A stretch of 64,000 nt of DNA from SHXO01 sp964523885. GTDB lineage: Bacteria > Pseudomonadota > Gammaproteobacteria > Burkholderiales > SHXO01. Within the stretch, counting starts at the first letter, position 1, and each line of letters begins with the position of its first letter. Under the pieces are notes generated by a model that was given only the letters and a program-made list of their open reading frames with translations, searched no databases and was not told the origin of the DNA. The position numbers and the translations under genes are program-made. This document shows, piece by piece, positions 33,075 through 42,135 of the stretch. The stretch spans positions 1 to 64,000 of the forward strand of contig CAZFYX010000052.1 of NCBI GenBank assembly GCA_964523885.1, in the 5' to 3' direction.

Positions 33075-35996
33075 ATGAACGCCACCGAACCCCGACGCCG
33101 CCCGCTGCATGTCCTGCTGAGCGTGCTCTTCTCCGCCCTGGTGCTGGCCGCCGGCTCCGCCATCGCCTGGCTCGGCTACCTGGAAGGCCGCAACGTCGCC
33201 CTTGCCAGCGCCGACCAGAGCTTCAGCCATATCGCCCGGGAGACCCAGTCGAGCCTCGACGAAGCGCTGCAGCCGGTGCGCCGCTTCGTCAGCGTATTCG
33301 CACTCGCGCCGGTGGCGCGCTCGCATTCGACCACCACCCGGGCCGAATCGCTGGCCTCGATGGTCACCGCGTTCAGCGATGACGCACCGGTGGCGGCGGT
33401 GTACGTGGGTTATGAGGACGGCGGCTTCTTCCTCGTTCGGCCATTGCGCGACGACGCGGCGCGCAAGGCCTTCGAGGCGCCTGCAGGAGCGCTGTGGCTG
33501 AGCGAGACGATCGAAGCCGGCCCTGGCGGCGTGCGCCACGAGCGCTTCGCGTTCTACGACGCGGCCCTGCGCGAGATCGGCAGCCACGCGGGCGACGCCC
33601 GCTTCGATCCGCGCACCCGCCCCTGGTACCGGCTTGCCACCGAACCCGGCAAGCGGGTCCTGACCGAACCCTACGCGTTCGCGCTCACCCAGACGCCGGG
33701 GGTCACGCTGGCGCAACGCACGGGCTTCGGCAGCGTGGTCGGGGTGGACGTCGCGCTGATGCAGATCTCGGACCGGCTCGCCAGCCTGCGCGCCCTGCCT
33801 GGAATGAAGATCGTCCTGTTCGACGCCCGGCGGCGCGTGCTCGCGCGCGCAGACCCCGCCCGCAGCATGGTGCGCAGCGAAGGCGGCGTCGTGCACCTGG
33901 CCACGCTGGATCACATGGGAGAGGCGGTGCTGGACACGTTGCAGCCGGCCGCAACAGCGGACACCGCCCCGATCAGCCGGACCGTCGAGGTCGCCGGCGC
34001 GGAGTGGAAGACGCAGGTGGTGCCGCTTCCCACTGCGGGTGGCATGCTGTCACTGGGAATCGCGGCTCCGCTCGACGAGTTGCTCGAGGAGGCGCGCGCC
34101 GCGCGCACGCGCGGACTCGTTGCCGCGCTGGTCGTGCTTCTTCTGGCCATTCCCATCACGTGGTGGGTGGCGCACCGCATCGCGATGACACTGCGTGCCA
34201 TCACCTGCCAGGCGCAGGACATCCAGGCGTTCCGCTTCGACAGTCCGGGTGCAGGCCCCTCTGTCGTGCTGGAGATCGACCAGCTTTCCGCGACGATGGA
34301 GATGATGCGCGAGGCGATCCGACGCTTCCTCGATATCGCCACGTCGCTGGCGGGGGAGACACACTTCCCCGCGCTGCTCGAGCGCCTGGTCCGGGAAACT
34401 TCCCGGGCCGCGGGCGCTGACGCCGGCGTGGTGTACCTGACGGAGGACAACGGCCGTACCCTCGTCCCGGCCTCGCAGGTTTTCGCCACCGGCGCCGCAG
34501 TTGACGACGCCACACTGGCGCGCAGCTGTGGCGGCGACTCGCCGGTCACGCGCGCCTTGCGCGAAGGCCGGACGCAGACCGAGGCCATCGCAGCGGGCAG
34601 CGCCGCGCCGGTAGCCGAGGTCATCACCGGCATGTGGCCGGGCGACCCGGCGACGCTCGTCGCCATTCCGCTGCACGACCGCAACCGCGAGGCCGTGGGC
34701 GTGCTGGCGCTGTTCGTGCGCGGCCCGACCCCTCCCTCACGCGAGCGGATCGCGTTCGTCGAAGCCTTGTCCGCGACGGCCGCCATTGCGATCGAGACCC
34801 GCCGGCTGCTGCAGGCGCGCAAGGTGCTGCTCGATGCCTTCATCCGCCTGGTGGCCGGCGCCATCGACGCCAAGTCGCCCTACACCGGCGGCCACTGCCA
34901 GCGTGTGCCCGAGCTGACCTTCATGCTCGCGCGCGCCGCGTGCGACGCCAGGGATGGCGCGTTCAAGGACTTCTCGCTCAGCGACGACGAGTGGGAGGCA
35001 CTGCAGATCGCCGGCTGGCTGCACGACTGCGGCAAGGTCACCACGCCCGAATACGTCGTGGACAAGGCCACCAAGCTGGAGACGATCTACGACCGCATCC
35101 ACGAGGTGCGCATGCGCTTCGAGGTACTCAAGCGCGACGCGCAGATCGAGTGCTGGCAGCGCATCGCAGAGGGCGGCGACCGCGCCACCTTGCAGGCTGC
35201 GCTGGCACAGCAGCTCGCGACGCTGGACGAGGAGTTCGCCTTCGTCGCAGGCTGCAACGAGGGCGGCGAGTTCATGGATCCGAAGAAGGTCGAGCGCCTG
35301 CGCGCGATCGCCGCCCGGACCTGGCAGCGTACCCTGGACGACCGTCTCGGCACGTCGCACCAGGAGCGCGAGCGGATGGAGCGCAGCGGACCGGTCTCCC
35401 TGCCGGCCACCGAGCACCTGCTCGCCGACAAGCCCGAGCACCGCATCCCGCGTGAGGCGGGCGACCGGATCCCCGAGGACAATCGCTGGGGCTTCCGCAT
35501 GGACATGCCGGCGCTCAAGTACAACCGCGGCGAGCTGCACAACCTGGCCGTCGCCCGCGGCACGCTCACCGAGGAGGAGCGCTACGTGATCAACCATCAC
35601 ATCGTGCAGACGATCGTGATGCTGTCGCAGCTGCCCTTCCCGAAGCACCTGGCCGACGTCCCCGACATCGCCGGCGGTCATCACGAGAAAATGGATGGAA
35701 CGGGGTATCCGCGCCGGCTCGCGCGCGAGCAGATGCCGGCGGTGGCACGGATGATGGCGATCGCCGACATCTTCGAGGCGCTGACCGCCGCCGACCGTCC
35801 CTACAAGAAGGGCAAGACGCTGTCCGAGGCGGTGAAGATCATGAGCTTCATGAAGCGCGACCAGCACGTCGATCCGGAGCTGTTCGAGCTGTTCCTGACC
35901 TCGGGCGTGTACCTGGAGTACGCGAAGCGCTTCATGGCGCCCGCGCAGATCGATACGGTGGATGTGGCGAGCTACGTGAGCGCAACAGCAGGCTGA
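33075..35996 (+). CDS. membrane-bound Cache-GAF-HD-GYP cyclic-di-GMP phosphodiesterase
   Basis: The 973-residue protein has an N-terminal membrane segment (about 12-35), a periplasmic double-Cache-like sensor domain with TRPWYRLA near residue 180, a second membrane segment (about 345-370) and a HAMP-like linker. A GAF domain (about 430-590) follows, then an HD-GYP domain. The metal site includes H650-D651 in WLHDCGK, and HHE near 869 with DGTGYP near 876. An insertion of about 190 residues separates the first and later HD-GYP motifs, longer than usual. The domain should hydrolyse c-di-GMP to GMP or pGpG. It follows the sensor gene by 119 bases; inclusion in the same transcript is possible but unproven. 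Confidence 0.93.
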   Translation: MNATEPRRRPLHVLLSVLFSALVLAAGSAIAWLGYLEGRNVALASADQSFSHIARETQSSLDEALQPVRRFVSVFALAPVARSHSTTTRAESLASMVTAFSDDAPVAAVYVGYEDGGFFLVRPLRDDAARKAFEAPAGALWLSETIEAGPGGVRHERFAFYDAALREIGSHAGDARFDPRTRPWYRLATEPGKRVLTEPYAFALTQTPGVTLAQRTGFGSVVGVDVALMQISDRLASLRALPGMKIVLFDARRRVLARADPARSMVRSEGGVVHLATLDHMGEAVLDTLQPAATADTAPISRTVEVAGAEWKTQVVPLPTAGGMLSLGIAAPLDELLEEARAARTRGLVAALVVLLLAIPITWWVAHRIAMTLRAITCQAQDIQAFRFDSPGAGPSVVLEIDQLSATMEMMREAIRRFLDIATSLAGETHFPALLERLVRETSRAAGADAGVVYLTEDNGRTLVPASQVFATGAAVDDATLARSCGGDSPVTRALREGRTQTEAIAAGSAAPVAEVITGMWPGDPATLVAIPLHDRNREAVGVLALFVRGPTPPSRERIAFVEALSATAAIAIETRRLLQARKVLLDAFIRLVAGAIDAKSPYTGGHCQRVPELTFMLARAACDARDGAFKDFSLSDDEWEALQIAGWLHDCGKVTTPEYVVDKATKLETIYDRIHEVRMRFEVLKRDAQIECWQRIAEGGDRATLQAALAQQLATLDEEFAFVAGCNEGGEFMDPKKVERLRAIAARTWQRTLDDRLGTSHQERERMERSGPVSLPATEHLLADKPEHRIPREAGDRIPEDNRWGFRMDMPALKYNRGELHNLAVARGTLTEEERYVINHHIVQTIVMLSQLPFPKHLADVPDIAGGHHEKMDGTGYPRRLAREQMPAVARMMAIADIFEALTAADRPYKKGKTLSEAVKIMSFMKRDQHVDPELFELFLTSGVYLEYAKRFMAPAQIDTVDVASYVSATAG

Positions 35997-36019
35997 CGCG
36001 GCGAGGGCGCCGCGTCAGC

Positions 36020-36460
36020 TTACCCGGCGGCGGCCTTGCACTGCTCCATGCATTCCTGGCAGGAGTCGTAGCACGCCTTGCACTCGGCGTGATGCTCGAT
36101 GTGGGGTTTGCACGCCTCGCCGCAGCGCTTGCAGCCCTCGAGCGCCACCCTGGCCAGGGCCGGCGTGAGGGTCGAGCCCTGTCCGGCGAGGTCCTGCAAT
36201 GCACCGCACACCGCCAGCATCTGGTCCACGGCGGCGGCGCAGTCGGCCATGCCCTTGTCACCCTGCCCGAGCAGGCGGATGCAGTGGGCGAGGCAGACCT
36301 GGCCATTCGCGACGCAGAGACTGGCCGCAACCTGCAGCTTCGCATACGGGGACGAGCCGGCCCCGTGCCCGGCATGATGTTCGTGCTCGGCCTGTGCCCG
36401 GGCGGCGATGCCGGCGGCAGCCATGGCGCCGAGGGCGCCGATGACGGTACGTCGATTCAT
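36020..36460 (-). CDS. Tat-exported four-helix-bundle copper-storage protein (Csp)
   Basis: The 146-residue product starts with MNRRTVIGALG, a twin-arginine-type signal with cleavage after AQA near residue 24, then a His-rich EHEHHAGHGAG stretch. The mature domain has 13 cysteines in CxxxC and CxxxxC helical spacing, for example CLAHC, CKRCGEAC and CKACYDSCQECMEQC. This is the Csp1 design in which a four-helix bundle stores many Cu(I) ions on cysteine side chains in the periplasm. AAAGGAGC precedes the ATG at 36458-36460. An inverted repeat 26 bases upstream may bind a metal regulator. It is monocistronic and convergent with the HD-GYP gene. Confidence 0.93.
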   Translation of the reverse strand: MNRRTVIGALGAMAAAGIAARAQAEHEHHAGHGAGSSPYAKLQVAASLCVANGQVCLAHCIRLLGQGDKGMADCAAAVDQMLAVCGALQDLAGQGSTLTPALARVALEGCKRCGEACKPHIEHHAECKACYDSCQECMEQCKAAAG

Positions 36461-36485
36461 GGATGCTCCTTTCGTCAGTCCTGAC

Positions 36486-36506
36486 CTGCATCACGATGCG
36501 ATGCAG
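36486..36506. promoter_or_regulatory. inverted repeat upstream of the copper-storage gene
   Basis: CTGCATC, 7 bases, GATGCAG is a perfect 7-base dyad 26 bases before the csp start codon. A second overlapping dyad, GCATC-AC-GATGC, lies inside it. Position and symmetry suit an operator, perhaps copper-responsive. Confidence 0.4.
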
Positions 36507-36904
36507 AGATGGCACAGCAAATCAGATGGCCTCGGCTTCGAACGGTGCGCGGCGATTCCGGCTGATACCGTCGGTAGAGCAAGCAAGGCAGCACTTCCGA
36601 AACACTACAACATTCCGGCCGGATACGCCTCCCGGCCCACACCCCGCATCCAGCCCTGGATCAGGAGCTTGGTTTGCTCCGGGGGATTCGCCCGGTGCGT
36701 TCACGCTGCGACCGCCGAATCTTCGACGATTCCGCGAATCACGTCCCGGTACTGCTTCAGTCGCGCCCCTCATCGGCGGCCACAAGCCGGGAGTAACCGA
36801 CTGCGTCAGCTCCTCACTCGCTCATGGCTGGCTGCTCCATTCCATCTGCGTAAGTGGAACCCGGTGTGCACATCGTCACCTGCAGCGACACCTTGGCGCA
36901 GCCC

Positions 36905-36938
36905 CCAAAGAAACGCCCGCTCGTTGCCAGCGGGCGTT
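36905..36938 (-). terminator. intrinsic terminator of the 37135-37632 gene
   Basis: On the minus strand a perfect 10-base stem (AACGCCCGCT / AGCGGGCGTT, 7-base loop) is followed by TTTCTTT. It lies about 200 bases after the stop codon. The stem core is shared with the terminator at 37815-37848. Confidence 0.7.
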
Positions 36939-37134
36939 GAATACTCCACTTCACCTCGAAAGCTCGGCAGCAGCAACGTGCCGCAGCGTTCCCTGCCAGC
37001 TCAGCACATCGCCGATCAGGAGAGCACGGATGGGGTGGCTGGTGACAACCTACGCCGGCGTGCACGATCCTGTGCTGGGCGCCGGCACACCAGTTCCACC
37101 CCCTCCAGGGACACGAAGCTCGGCCGGAAGACAA

Positions 37135-37632
37135 TCAAACGCGCGTACAACTCGCTTCCACCACTCGCTTGACGCCACCGTCCCCCTTCACGTCGATCGC
37201 GAATGTCCGCGCATTGCCGCTTTGCTTCTGAATGACGATATTGACCCAGTCGTTCTCCCATACCCACGTGTTGTTGTTCCATCCGGAGGAGCTTGCGGCA
37301 TTGCGCTCACCCGAGTTGTCGAGACCGTTGCGCACCCAGCGCCCGGCTTTGGGGTCGTAGGACATGATGAAGATGCCTTTCCAGGCGTTGGGGCGATCTG
37401 CATTCGGCATTTCGTAGTAGCGCTCGATGTAAGTCTTTCCATCGAAGTCGGCAGTGAACTCCGCCACCGCCTTGAACGCCTTCCCCGAACCGACTTCCTT
37501 CCCGTCGCAGTTCCACTTCCCTAGATTGCCCTCGTATACGTCGAGTTCCTTCATCGGCTCTGCACGGACAACAGCAGGTGACGCAACGATCAACGACAGT
37601 GCGGCAACAGCAGCAGCGGAAGCTCCTCTCAT
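37135..37632 (-). CDS. exported protein of unknown function (DUF1579-like beta-barrel pattern)
   Basis: The 165-residue product has a signal peptide cleaved after VRA near residue 25. The mature domain reads LDVYEGNLGKWNCDG...VAEFTADFDGKTYIERYYE, then GIFIMSYDPKAGRWVRNGLDNSG and NNNTWVWENDW, alternating strands as in small lipocalin-like or DUF1579-type barrels. Two cysteines (WNCDG and the near-terminal ASCTRV) could pair. The ATG at 37630-37632 has GTGGAG at good spacing; a GTG at 37644 would add four residues. It is followed by its own terminator. Its function and ligand are unknown. Confidence 0.72.
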   Translation of the reverse strand: MRGASAAAVAALSLIVASPAVVRAEPMKELDVYEGNLGKWNCDGKEVGSGKAFKAVAEFTADFDGKTYIERYYEMPNADRPNAWKGIFIMSYDPKAGRWVRNGLDNSGERNAASSSGWNNNTWVWENDWVNIVIQKQSGNARTFAIDVKGDGGVKRVVEASCTRV

Positions 37633-37814
37633 GATGATCTCCACTTGTCAGTCGTCATGACCGGATGCCGTGACCGACCCTGACGCGGCCCGGGCACTTC
37701 GCCAGAGTCCAGGGCCGGCCCCGGTCATGGCCTCCCGCCCTGTGCAGACGATTATAGGGGTCCGAATTTTCGGCATGCAAATGGAATTGCCGTCACCATC
37801 TGGCGCAGTGCATC

Positions 37815-37848
37815 AAAGAAAAACGCCCGCTCGTTCCCGAGCGGGCGT
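37815..37848 (-). terminator. intrinsic terminator of the iorA-iorB operon
   Basis: On the minus strand an 11-base perfect stem (ACGCCCGCTCG / CGAGCGGGCGT, 4-base loop) is followed by TTTTTCTTTG. It lies about 55 bases after the iorB stop, a classic Rho-independent layout. Confidence 0.88.
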
Positions 37849-37903
37849 CTGATGCCTTGCTTCACCGCGATGCCGCAGCCGCAGCCGCGGCCCGCAGTGC
37901 CCC

Positions 37904-40228
37904 TTACGCTTTCAGCTGATCGCCGAGCGGCAGGTTGCGGATGCGCTTGCCGGTCGCAACGAACAGCGCGTTGCAGAACGCGGGCGCGAACGGCGGTACA
38001 CCGGGCTCACCCACGCCACTGGAGGGCACGTCGATCGAGTTCGGGACGATGTGCGTACGCACGTCCATCGCGCCCTCGCCGATGCGAAGCACCTTGTAGT
38101 CGTGGAAGTTGCTCTGCTGCACGCGGCCGTTCTTGAAGGTGATCTGTGTGTACTTGGCCAGCGAGAGACCCATCACCGCAGCGCCTTCGACCTGCGAGGC
38201 GATCCGCTCGGGGTTCAGCGCAAAGCCGCAGTCGAACGCGGTATCCACGCGCGGCACCGACACATTGCCCTTGTCGTCCACCGCCACCTCGACCACGGTC
38301 GCCACGTAGCTCAGGAAGCTGCGCTGGCAGGCGATCCCCAGGCCATGCCCCGGCGGGAGCTTGCGGCCCCAGCCAGCCTTGTCCGCAGCCAGTTGCACCA
38401 CGCGACGCAGGCGGGCGGTGTCGATGGGATAGGTGTCCCACGGATCGCCGTAGTTCCACAGCGGGCTGGTGACGTTCTCGCGCGGATCCACGATGCGGCC
38501 CGGCCCGATCATCTCGAGCAGGAAGTCCTTCGGATCCTTGCCCAGCTCTGTGGCCAGTTCCGCAACCATGGACTGCATTGCGAACGCGTGCGGGATGTTG
38601 TTCACCGACCGGAACCAGCCGATGCGCGTGTGGGCCATCGCAGCGCCGGTCTCCAGGCGCAGGTTCGGCACGTTGAACGGCGTGTCGATCAGGCCGAGGC
38701 CCAGCTCGAGCGGGCTCTCGCGCCCCGGATCGGGCATGAAGTTCGACATGAGCGAGGGCGAGACGCTGCGTTGCCGCCACGCCACCACCTTGCCGTCCTT
38801 GATGCCGGCGGTCACGTTCTGGAACGACACCGAGTGGTAGAAGGCGTGCTGGATGTCGTCCTCGCGCGTCCACACCACCTTCACCGGCTGGCCGCCCATC
38901 GCCTTGGACAGCAGCGCCGCCTCGATGGCGAAGTCGCACTTGGACTTGCGGCCGAAGCCGCCCCCCAGCAGCGTCACATTCACGGTGACGTCGTCTTCCT
39001 TCAGTCCCAGCACGTTGGCCACGTCACCGCGGGTACCACCCGGGCTCTGCACGCACGCCCAGACTTCCGCCTTGCCATCCTTGACCGTGGCGGTCGCGGC
39101 CGGCGGCTCCATCGTCGCATGCGAGAAGTGCGGCACGTAGTAGTCGCGCTCGATGACCTTGTCGGCGTTGGCCAGGGCCTTGTCGATGTCGCCTTCGTTG
39201 CGCTCAACCTTGCCGGGCCGGTGGGCCTGCTCGGCGAGCATGGCCTTGAAGGTATCCGAGTCGTACTTGCCGTTGGGACCGTCGTCCCACTGCACGGCCA
39301 GCGCGGCACGCCCCTTCTTTGCCGCCCAGCTGTTGTTGGCGATGACCGCCACGCCGCCCAGCGGCATGAACTTGGCGGGCATCGGGGTCATCTTGATCTC
39401 GACGACCTTCAGCACACCCGGCACCGACATGGCCGCGGCCTCGTTCCACGACTTGGCGGTGCCGCCCACGACCGGGGGACGCTCCACCATGGCGTAGAGC
39501 ATGCCGGGGACGTGGATGTCCTGGGCATACATCGCCTTGCCCATCGTGATGTCGCGCAGGTCGGTGATCTGGACGTTGCCCTTGCCGATGTAGCGGAACT
39601 GCGAGGGATCCTTGAGCTGGATGTCGCGCAGGGCCGGGGTCTTCAGCGCCGCAGCAGCGGCAGCCAGATCGCCAAAGCCGAGCGAGCGGCCGGTGGGCAC
39701 GTGGAAGACCGCATGGTTCTGGGCGCGGCACTCCGTATCGGACACACCCCACTTCATGGCGGCCGCGCGCTCGAGCATCTGGCGGGTGGCGGCACCGCAC
39801 CAGCGCATCGGCTGGATGAAGTGACGCACGCTGCGCGAACCGTCGGTGTCCTGGTTGCCGTACTTCGGCTCGTTGCCGGGCGCCTGCACGATCTTGACCC
39901 TGGCCCAGTCGGCTTCCATCTCGTCGGCCACGACCATCGGCAGGCTGGTGCGCGAGCCGGTGCCCATTTCCGAACGGTGCGCGACGATGGTCACGGTGCC
40001 GTCGGGCGCGATCGCGACAAAGACGTGCGGGTCATAGACGGTGCCGCCCGGCATGCCGTCGGCGCCGGTCTTGTACGCGTTGACCGAGCCACCATCGGCC
40101 AGGGCCGACTTCGGGAAGATCTGGACGGCGACGACCAGGCTGCCGGCCCCGACGATGCCCTTGAGGAAGCCGCGGCGGGTGACGTTCTCGACGACGGTAC
40201 GGGGAATGAACTGTTCGAATGTGCTCAT
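37904..40228 (-). CDS. iorB: isoquinoline 1-oxidoreductase-like molybdenum hydroxylase, large subunit
   Basis: The 774-residue protein is the molybdopterin-binding subunit of a xanthine-dehydrogenase-family hydroxylase in which the large subunit carries its own Tat signal (VTRRGFLKGIVGAGSL, about residues 17-32), as in IorB and related aldehyde oxidases. It keeps VAHRSEMGTGSRTSLPMVVA, GGGFGRKSKCDF and the late GVGEPGVPPFAPA with the catalytic Glu. It would hydroxylate N-heterocycles or aldehydes at the outer face of the inner membrane together with the 2Fe-2S subunit encoded 2 bases upstream. No XdhC-type chaperone or cytochrome c gene is adjacent, so electron acceptor and maturation genes must lie elsewhere. 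The substrate is a family inference. Confidence 0.92.
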   Translation of the reverse strand: MSTFEQFIPRTVVENVTRRGFLKGIVGAGSLVVAVQIFPKSALADGGSVNAYKTGADGMPGGTVYDPHVFVAIAPDGTVTIVAHRSEMGTGSRTSLPMVVADEMEADWARVKIVQAPGNEPKYGNQDTDGSRSVRHFIQPMRWCGAATRQMLERAAAMKWGVSDTECRAQNHAVFHVPTGRSLGFGDLAAAAAALKTPALRDIQLKDPSQFRYIGKGNVQITDLRDITMGKAMYAQDIHVPGMLYAMVERPPVVGGTAKSWNEAAAMSVPGVLKVVEIKMTPMPAKFMPLGGVAVIANNSWAAKKGRAALAVQWDDGPNGKYDSDTFKAMLAEQAHRPGKVERNEGDIDKALANADKVIERDYYVPHFSHATMEPPAATATVKDGKAEVWACVQSPGGTRGDVANVLGLKEDDVTVNVTLLGGGFGRKSKCDFAIEAALLSKAMGGQPVKVVWTREDDIQHAFYHSVSFQNVTAGIKDGKVVAWRQRSVSPSLMSNFMPDPGRESPLELGLGLIDTPFNVPNLRLETGAAMAHTRIGWFRSVNNIPHAFAMQSMVAELATELGKDPKDFLLEMIGPGRIVDPRENVTSPLWNYGDPWDTYPIDTARLRRVVQLAADKAGWGRKLPPGHGLGIACQRSFLSYVATVVEVAVDDKGNVSVPRVDTAFDCGFALNPERIASQVEGAAVMGLSLAKYTQITFKNGRVQQSNFHDYKVLRIGEGAMDVRTHIVPNSIDVPSSGVGEPGVPPFAPAFCNALFVATGKRIRNLPLGDQLKA

Positions 40229-40230
40229 GG

Positions 40231-40683
40231 TCAGGCCCCCTTTCCGGCCGCTTCACGCACGGCGGCGAAGATCCGCTGATAGCACCCGCAGCGGCAGATG
40301 TTGCCCTGCATGGTGGTGTTGATCTCCTGGTCGCTGGGGTTGGCCTTCTCGTTGAGCAGCCCCGCGGCCTGCATGATCTGGCCGGGCTGGCAGTAGCCGC
40401 ACTGCGGCACGTTGTTCTTGCGCCACGCCACCTGCACCGGGTGATTGCCGTCCGGGGACAGGCCTTCGATCGTGGTGACCTTCTGGCCCGCCACGTCCTT
40501 CATCACGGTGGTGCAGGAGCGCACCGCCTTGCCGTTGACATGCACGGTACAGGCGCCGCACATGCCGATGCCGCAGCCGTACTTGGTCCCGGTGAGGGCC
40601 AGTTCGTCGCGCAGGTACCACATCAACGGCATCTCGGGATCGCCGTCGTAAGTGCGTGCCTGCTGGTTTACCGTCAGGTTCAT
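40231..40683 (-). CDS. iorA: isoquinoline 1-oxidoreductase-like hydroxylase, 2Fe-2S small subunit
   Basis: The 150-residue protein has two 2Fe-2S clusters: a plant-ferredoxin-type site in CGIGMCGACTVHVNGKAVRSC (first cysteines about residue 40) and a C-terminal helical site in QCGYCQPGQIM...GNICRCGCY. It passes electrons from the molybdenum centre of the large subunit. The ATG at 40681-40683 is preceded by AAGGAGGAG. The stop is 2 bases before the iorB start, so the pair is an operon ending at the terminator at 37815-37848. The small subunit lacks a signal and is probably exported bound to IorB. Confidence 0.94.
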   Translation of the reverse strand: MNLTVNQQARTYDGDPEMPLMWYLRDELALTGTKYGCGIGMCGACTVHVNGKAVRSCTTVMKDVAGQKVTTIEGLSPDGNHPVQVAWRKNNVPQCGYCQPGQIMQAAGLLNEKANPSDQEINTTMQGNICRCGCYQRIFAAVREAAGKGA

Positions 40684-41215
40684 CGCTCCTCCTTCGAGAA
40701 TGGGTCTTGCGGCTCCGCTGCCGCAGGCTCGTCGAGCCGTTCTTCTTGGGGTTACGCCTTGGCACGTACGGCCGCGGTACGCCGACGTGGAAAAAACCAA
40801 GTTGCAGCGCGACTCTACTCCATTGCCGGGAGTTGGTACACAACCTGACGACGAGATCCCGTCGCACTGCGCACGCCGGCGTTAGGTGCGACGCAACATC
40901 CGATGTGCCGGAATGCGCCGCCGCGACCCGGTTGATGCGTGCAACCGCCCCGCCCTGCGGCCGCTGAAGTTGCTGGCAGTCAGGCACGCCAGCTGCCAAA
41001 GCGATTCCCGCACTCGCGACTGCGGCGCCCGCGAGTGACATGTCTGTCTGCTGCATCGCCCCGGTGGGGCGAGCGCAACCCGTCGGTCCGCGCCGGCGTC
41101 CGGCTTTGTCGCAATGCACAGCGCATGCGGTAACTTCTGCCGCATTCCCAGTGCCCATCGGCAAGTCTGCACGTCGGGATGCAGGGCGCCCCCCATTCCC
41201 GAGAATCGAGCGCCG
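40684..41215. other. divergent intergenic region between iorA and a methyltransferase gene
   Basis: These 532 bases should contain both promoters. No open frame here looks like a protein. A run of six A (40792-40797) and a short dyad CGTAC-N7-GTACG (40766-40782) lie upstream of iorA. A GCGTC-N7-GTCGC element is at 41096-41112. Nothing else is recognised. Confidence 0.45.
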
Positions 41216-42013
41216 ATGATTCCCACCCAGTTCCGCCAGATCCTCGCCCGGTATCGAAGGCCGGCCGGCCACCGCAAGCCGCTGGTCGCCACCGACGCCC
41301 CCATCGCTGGGCCTGAGGACTGGGCCTTCGAACACACCAAGCAGACCCCCCTGGGCATGCCGCCGGCCGACGCCCTGGAGCGCTACCTGGCGATGGGATA
41401 CGGGCCGGAGGACTTCTACGAACATTTCCCCTGCTTCATCGGAGCGCGGATGCTGGGCCGGTTCCAGTCGCTGTTCGAGTGCTACCAGAGCACGCTCGGG
41501 ATCGCCGGCCACATCGCCGAGGTGGGCGTGTTCCGCGGCGCCTGCTCGTTCTTCTTCGCCAAGCTGCTGCTGCTCTACGAGCCGCACGCGATCACCCAGG
41601 TGCACGGCTTCGACATCTTCGACCGGGGCGGGCCGGATCCGCGCGGCAAGGGCTTCTCCTACTTCGAGCGCTACGAGCGCATCCGCGAGCTGGCGCTGCT
41701 GCAGGGCCTGCAGCGCTACCTGCTGCTGCACCAGCTCGACGTGGCGGTGGAGCTGAAGGACTTCTTCGTGAAGCACCCGCACCTGCAGTTCAAGCTGGTG
41801 TTCCTGGACGCGGGCACGTACGACATCGTGTCCTCCGCCCTGCGTGAGTTCTGGCCCCGCCTCTCGCCCGGCGGGATCGTGATCTTCGACCAGTTCAACC
41901 ACGAGGTGGCGCCGGAGGAGACCCTGGCGGTTCGCGACGCCCTGCCGCCGGATGTGGTGATCCGCACTTTCCCGCACGGCTGGATGCCGAGCGCATATGT
42001 GGTGAAGGGCTAG
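41216..42013 (+). CDS. class I SAM-dependent methyltransferase (TylF/MycF-like)
   Basis: The 265-residue protein has motif I AEVGVFRGACSFFFAKLL (about residues 103-120), then HGFDIFDRGG as the strand ending in the ribose-binding acidic residue, and LVFLDAGTYDIVSSALREFWPRLSPGGIVIFDQF, the usual late Rossmann strands. This resembles the TylF/MycF O-methyltransferases of sugar or polyketide decoration, or methyltransferases of surface glycans. The substrate is unknown. The ATG at 41216 starts the conserved part. The next gene starts 122 bases later. Confidence 0.8.
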   Translation: MIPTQFRQILARYRRPAGHRKPLVATDAPIAGPEDWAFEHTKQTPLGMPPADALERYLAMGYGPEDFYEHFPCFIGARMLGRFQSLFECYQSTLGIAGHIAEVGVFRGACSFFFAKLLLLYEPHAITQVHGFDIFDRGGPDPRGKGFSYFERYERIRELALLQGLQRYLLLHQLDVAVELKDFFVKHPHLQFKLVFLDAGTYDIVSSALREFWPRLSPGGIVIFDQFNHEVAPEETLAVRDALPPDVVIRTFPHGWMPSAYVVKG

Positions 42014-42135
42014 CAGCCGCGGCGGGCGCGCGATGCGCAGGCGCTGAGGCGCCGACCGGCACCGCCGGGGCCGTCCCGGCCTGCAGTGGCGTAACATCCC
42101 GGGCTGGCGCATCGACGGTTCCACGAGAGGCCCGC

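Larger units (their letters stand above)
36461..37134. other. long intergenic region, no gene recognised
   Basis: These 674 bases are visibly less G+C-rich than the neighbourhood. Open frames on both strands cross it but have no ribosome-binding site or protein-like pattern. It holds the copper-storage gene's upstream palindrome (36486-36506) and the terminator of the 37135-37632 gene (36912-36938). The part between 36520 and 36900 may be a degraded gene or acquired DNA, but I recognise nothing in it. Confidence 0.5.

Noticed and set aside
41096..41112. A third RegA-type site, GCGTC-N7-GTCGC, upstream of the methyltransferase
   Set aside because: The spacer differs from the two matching sites and flanking bases do not agree; chance is likely in G+C-rich DNA.
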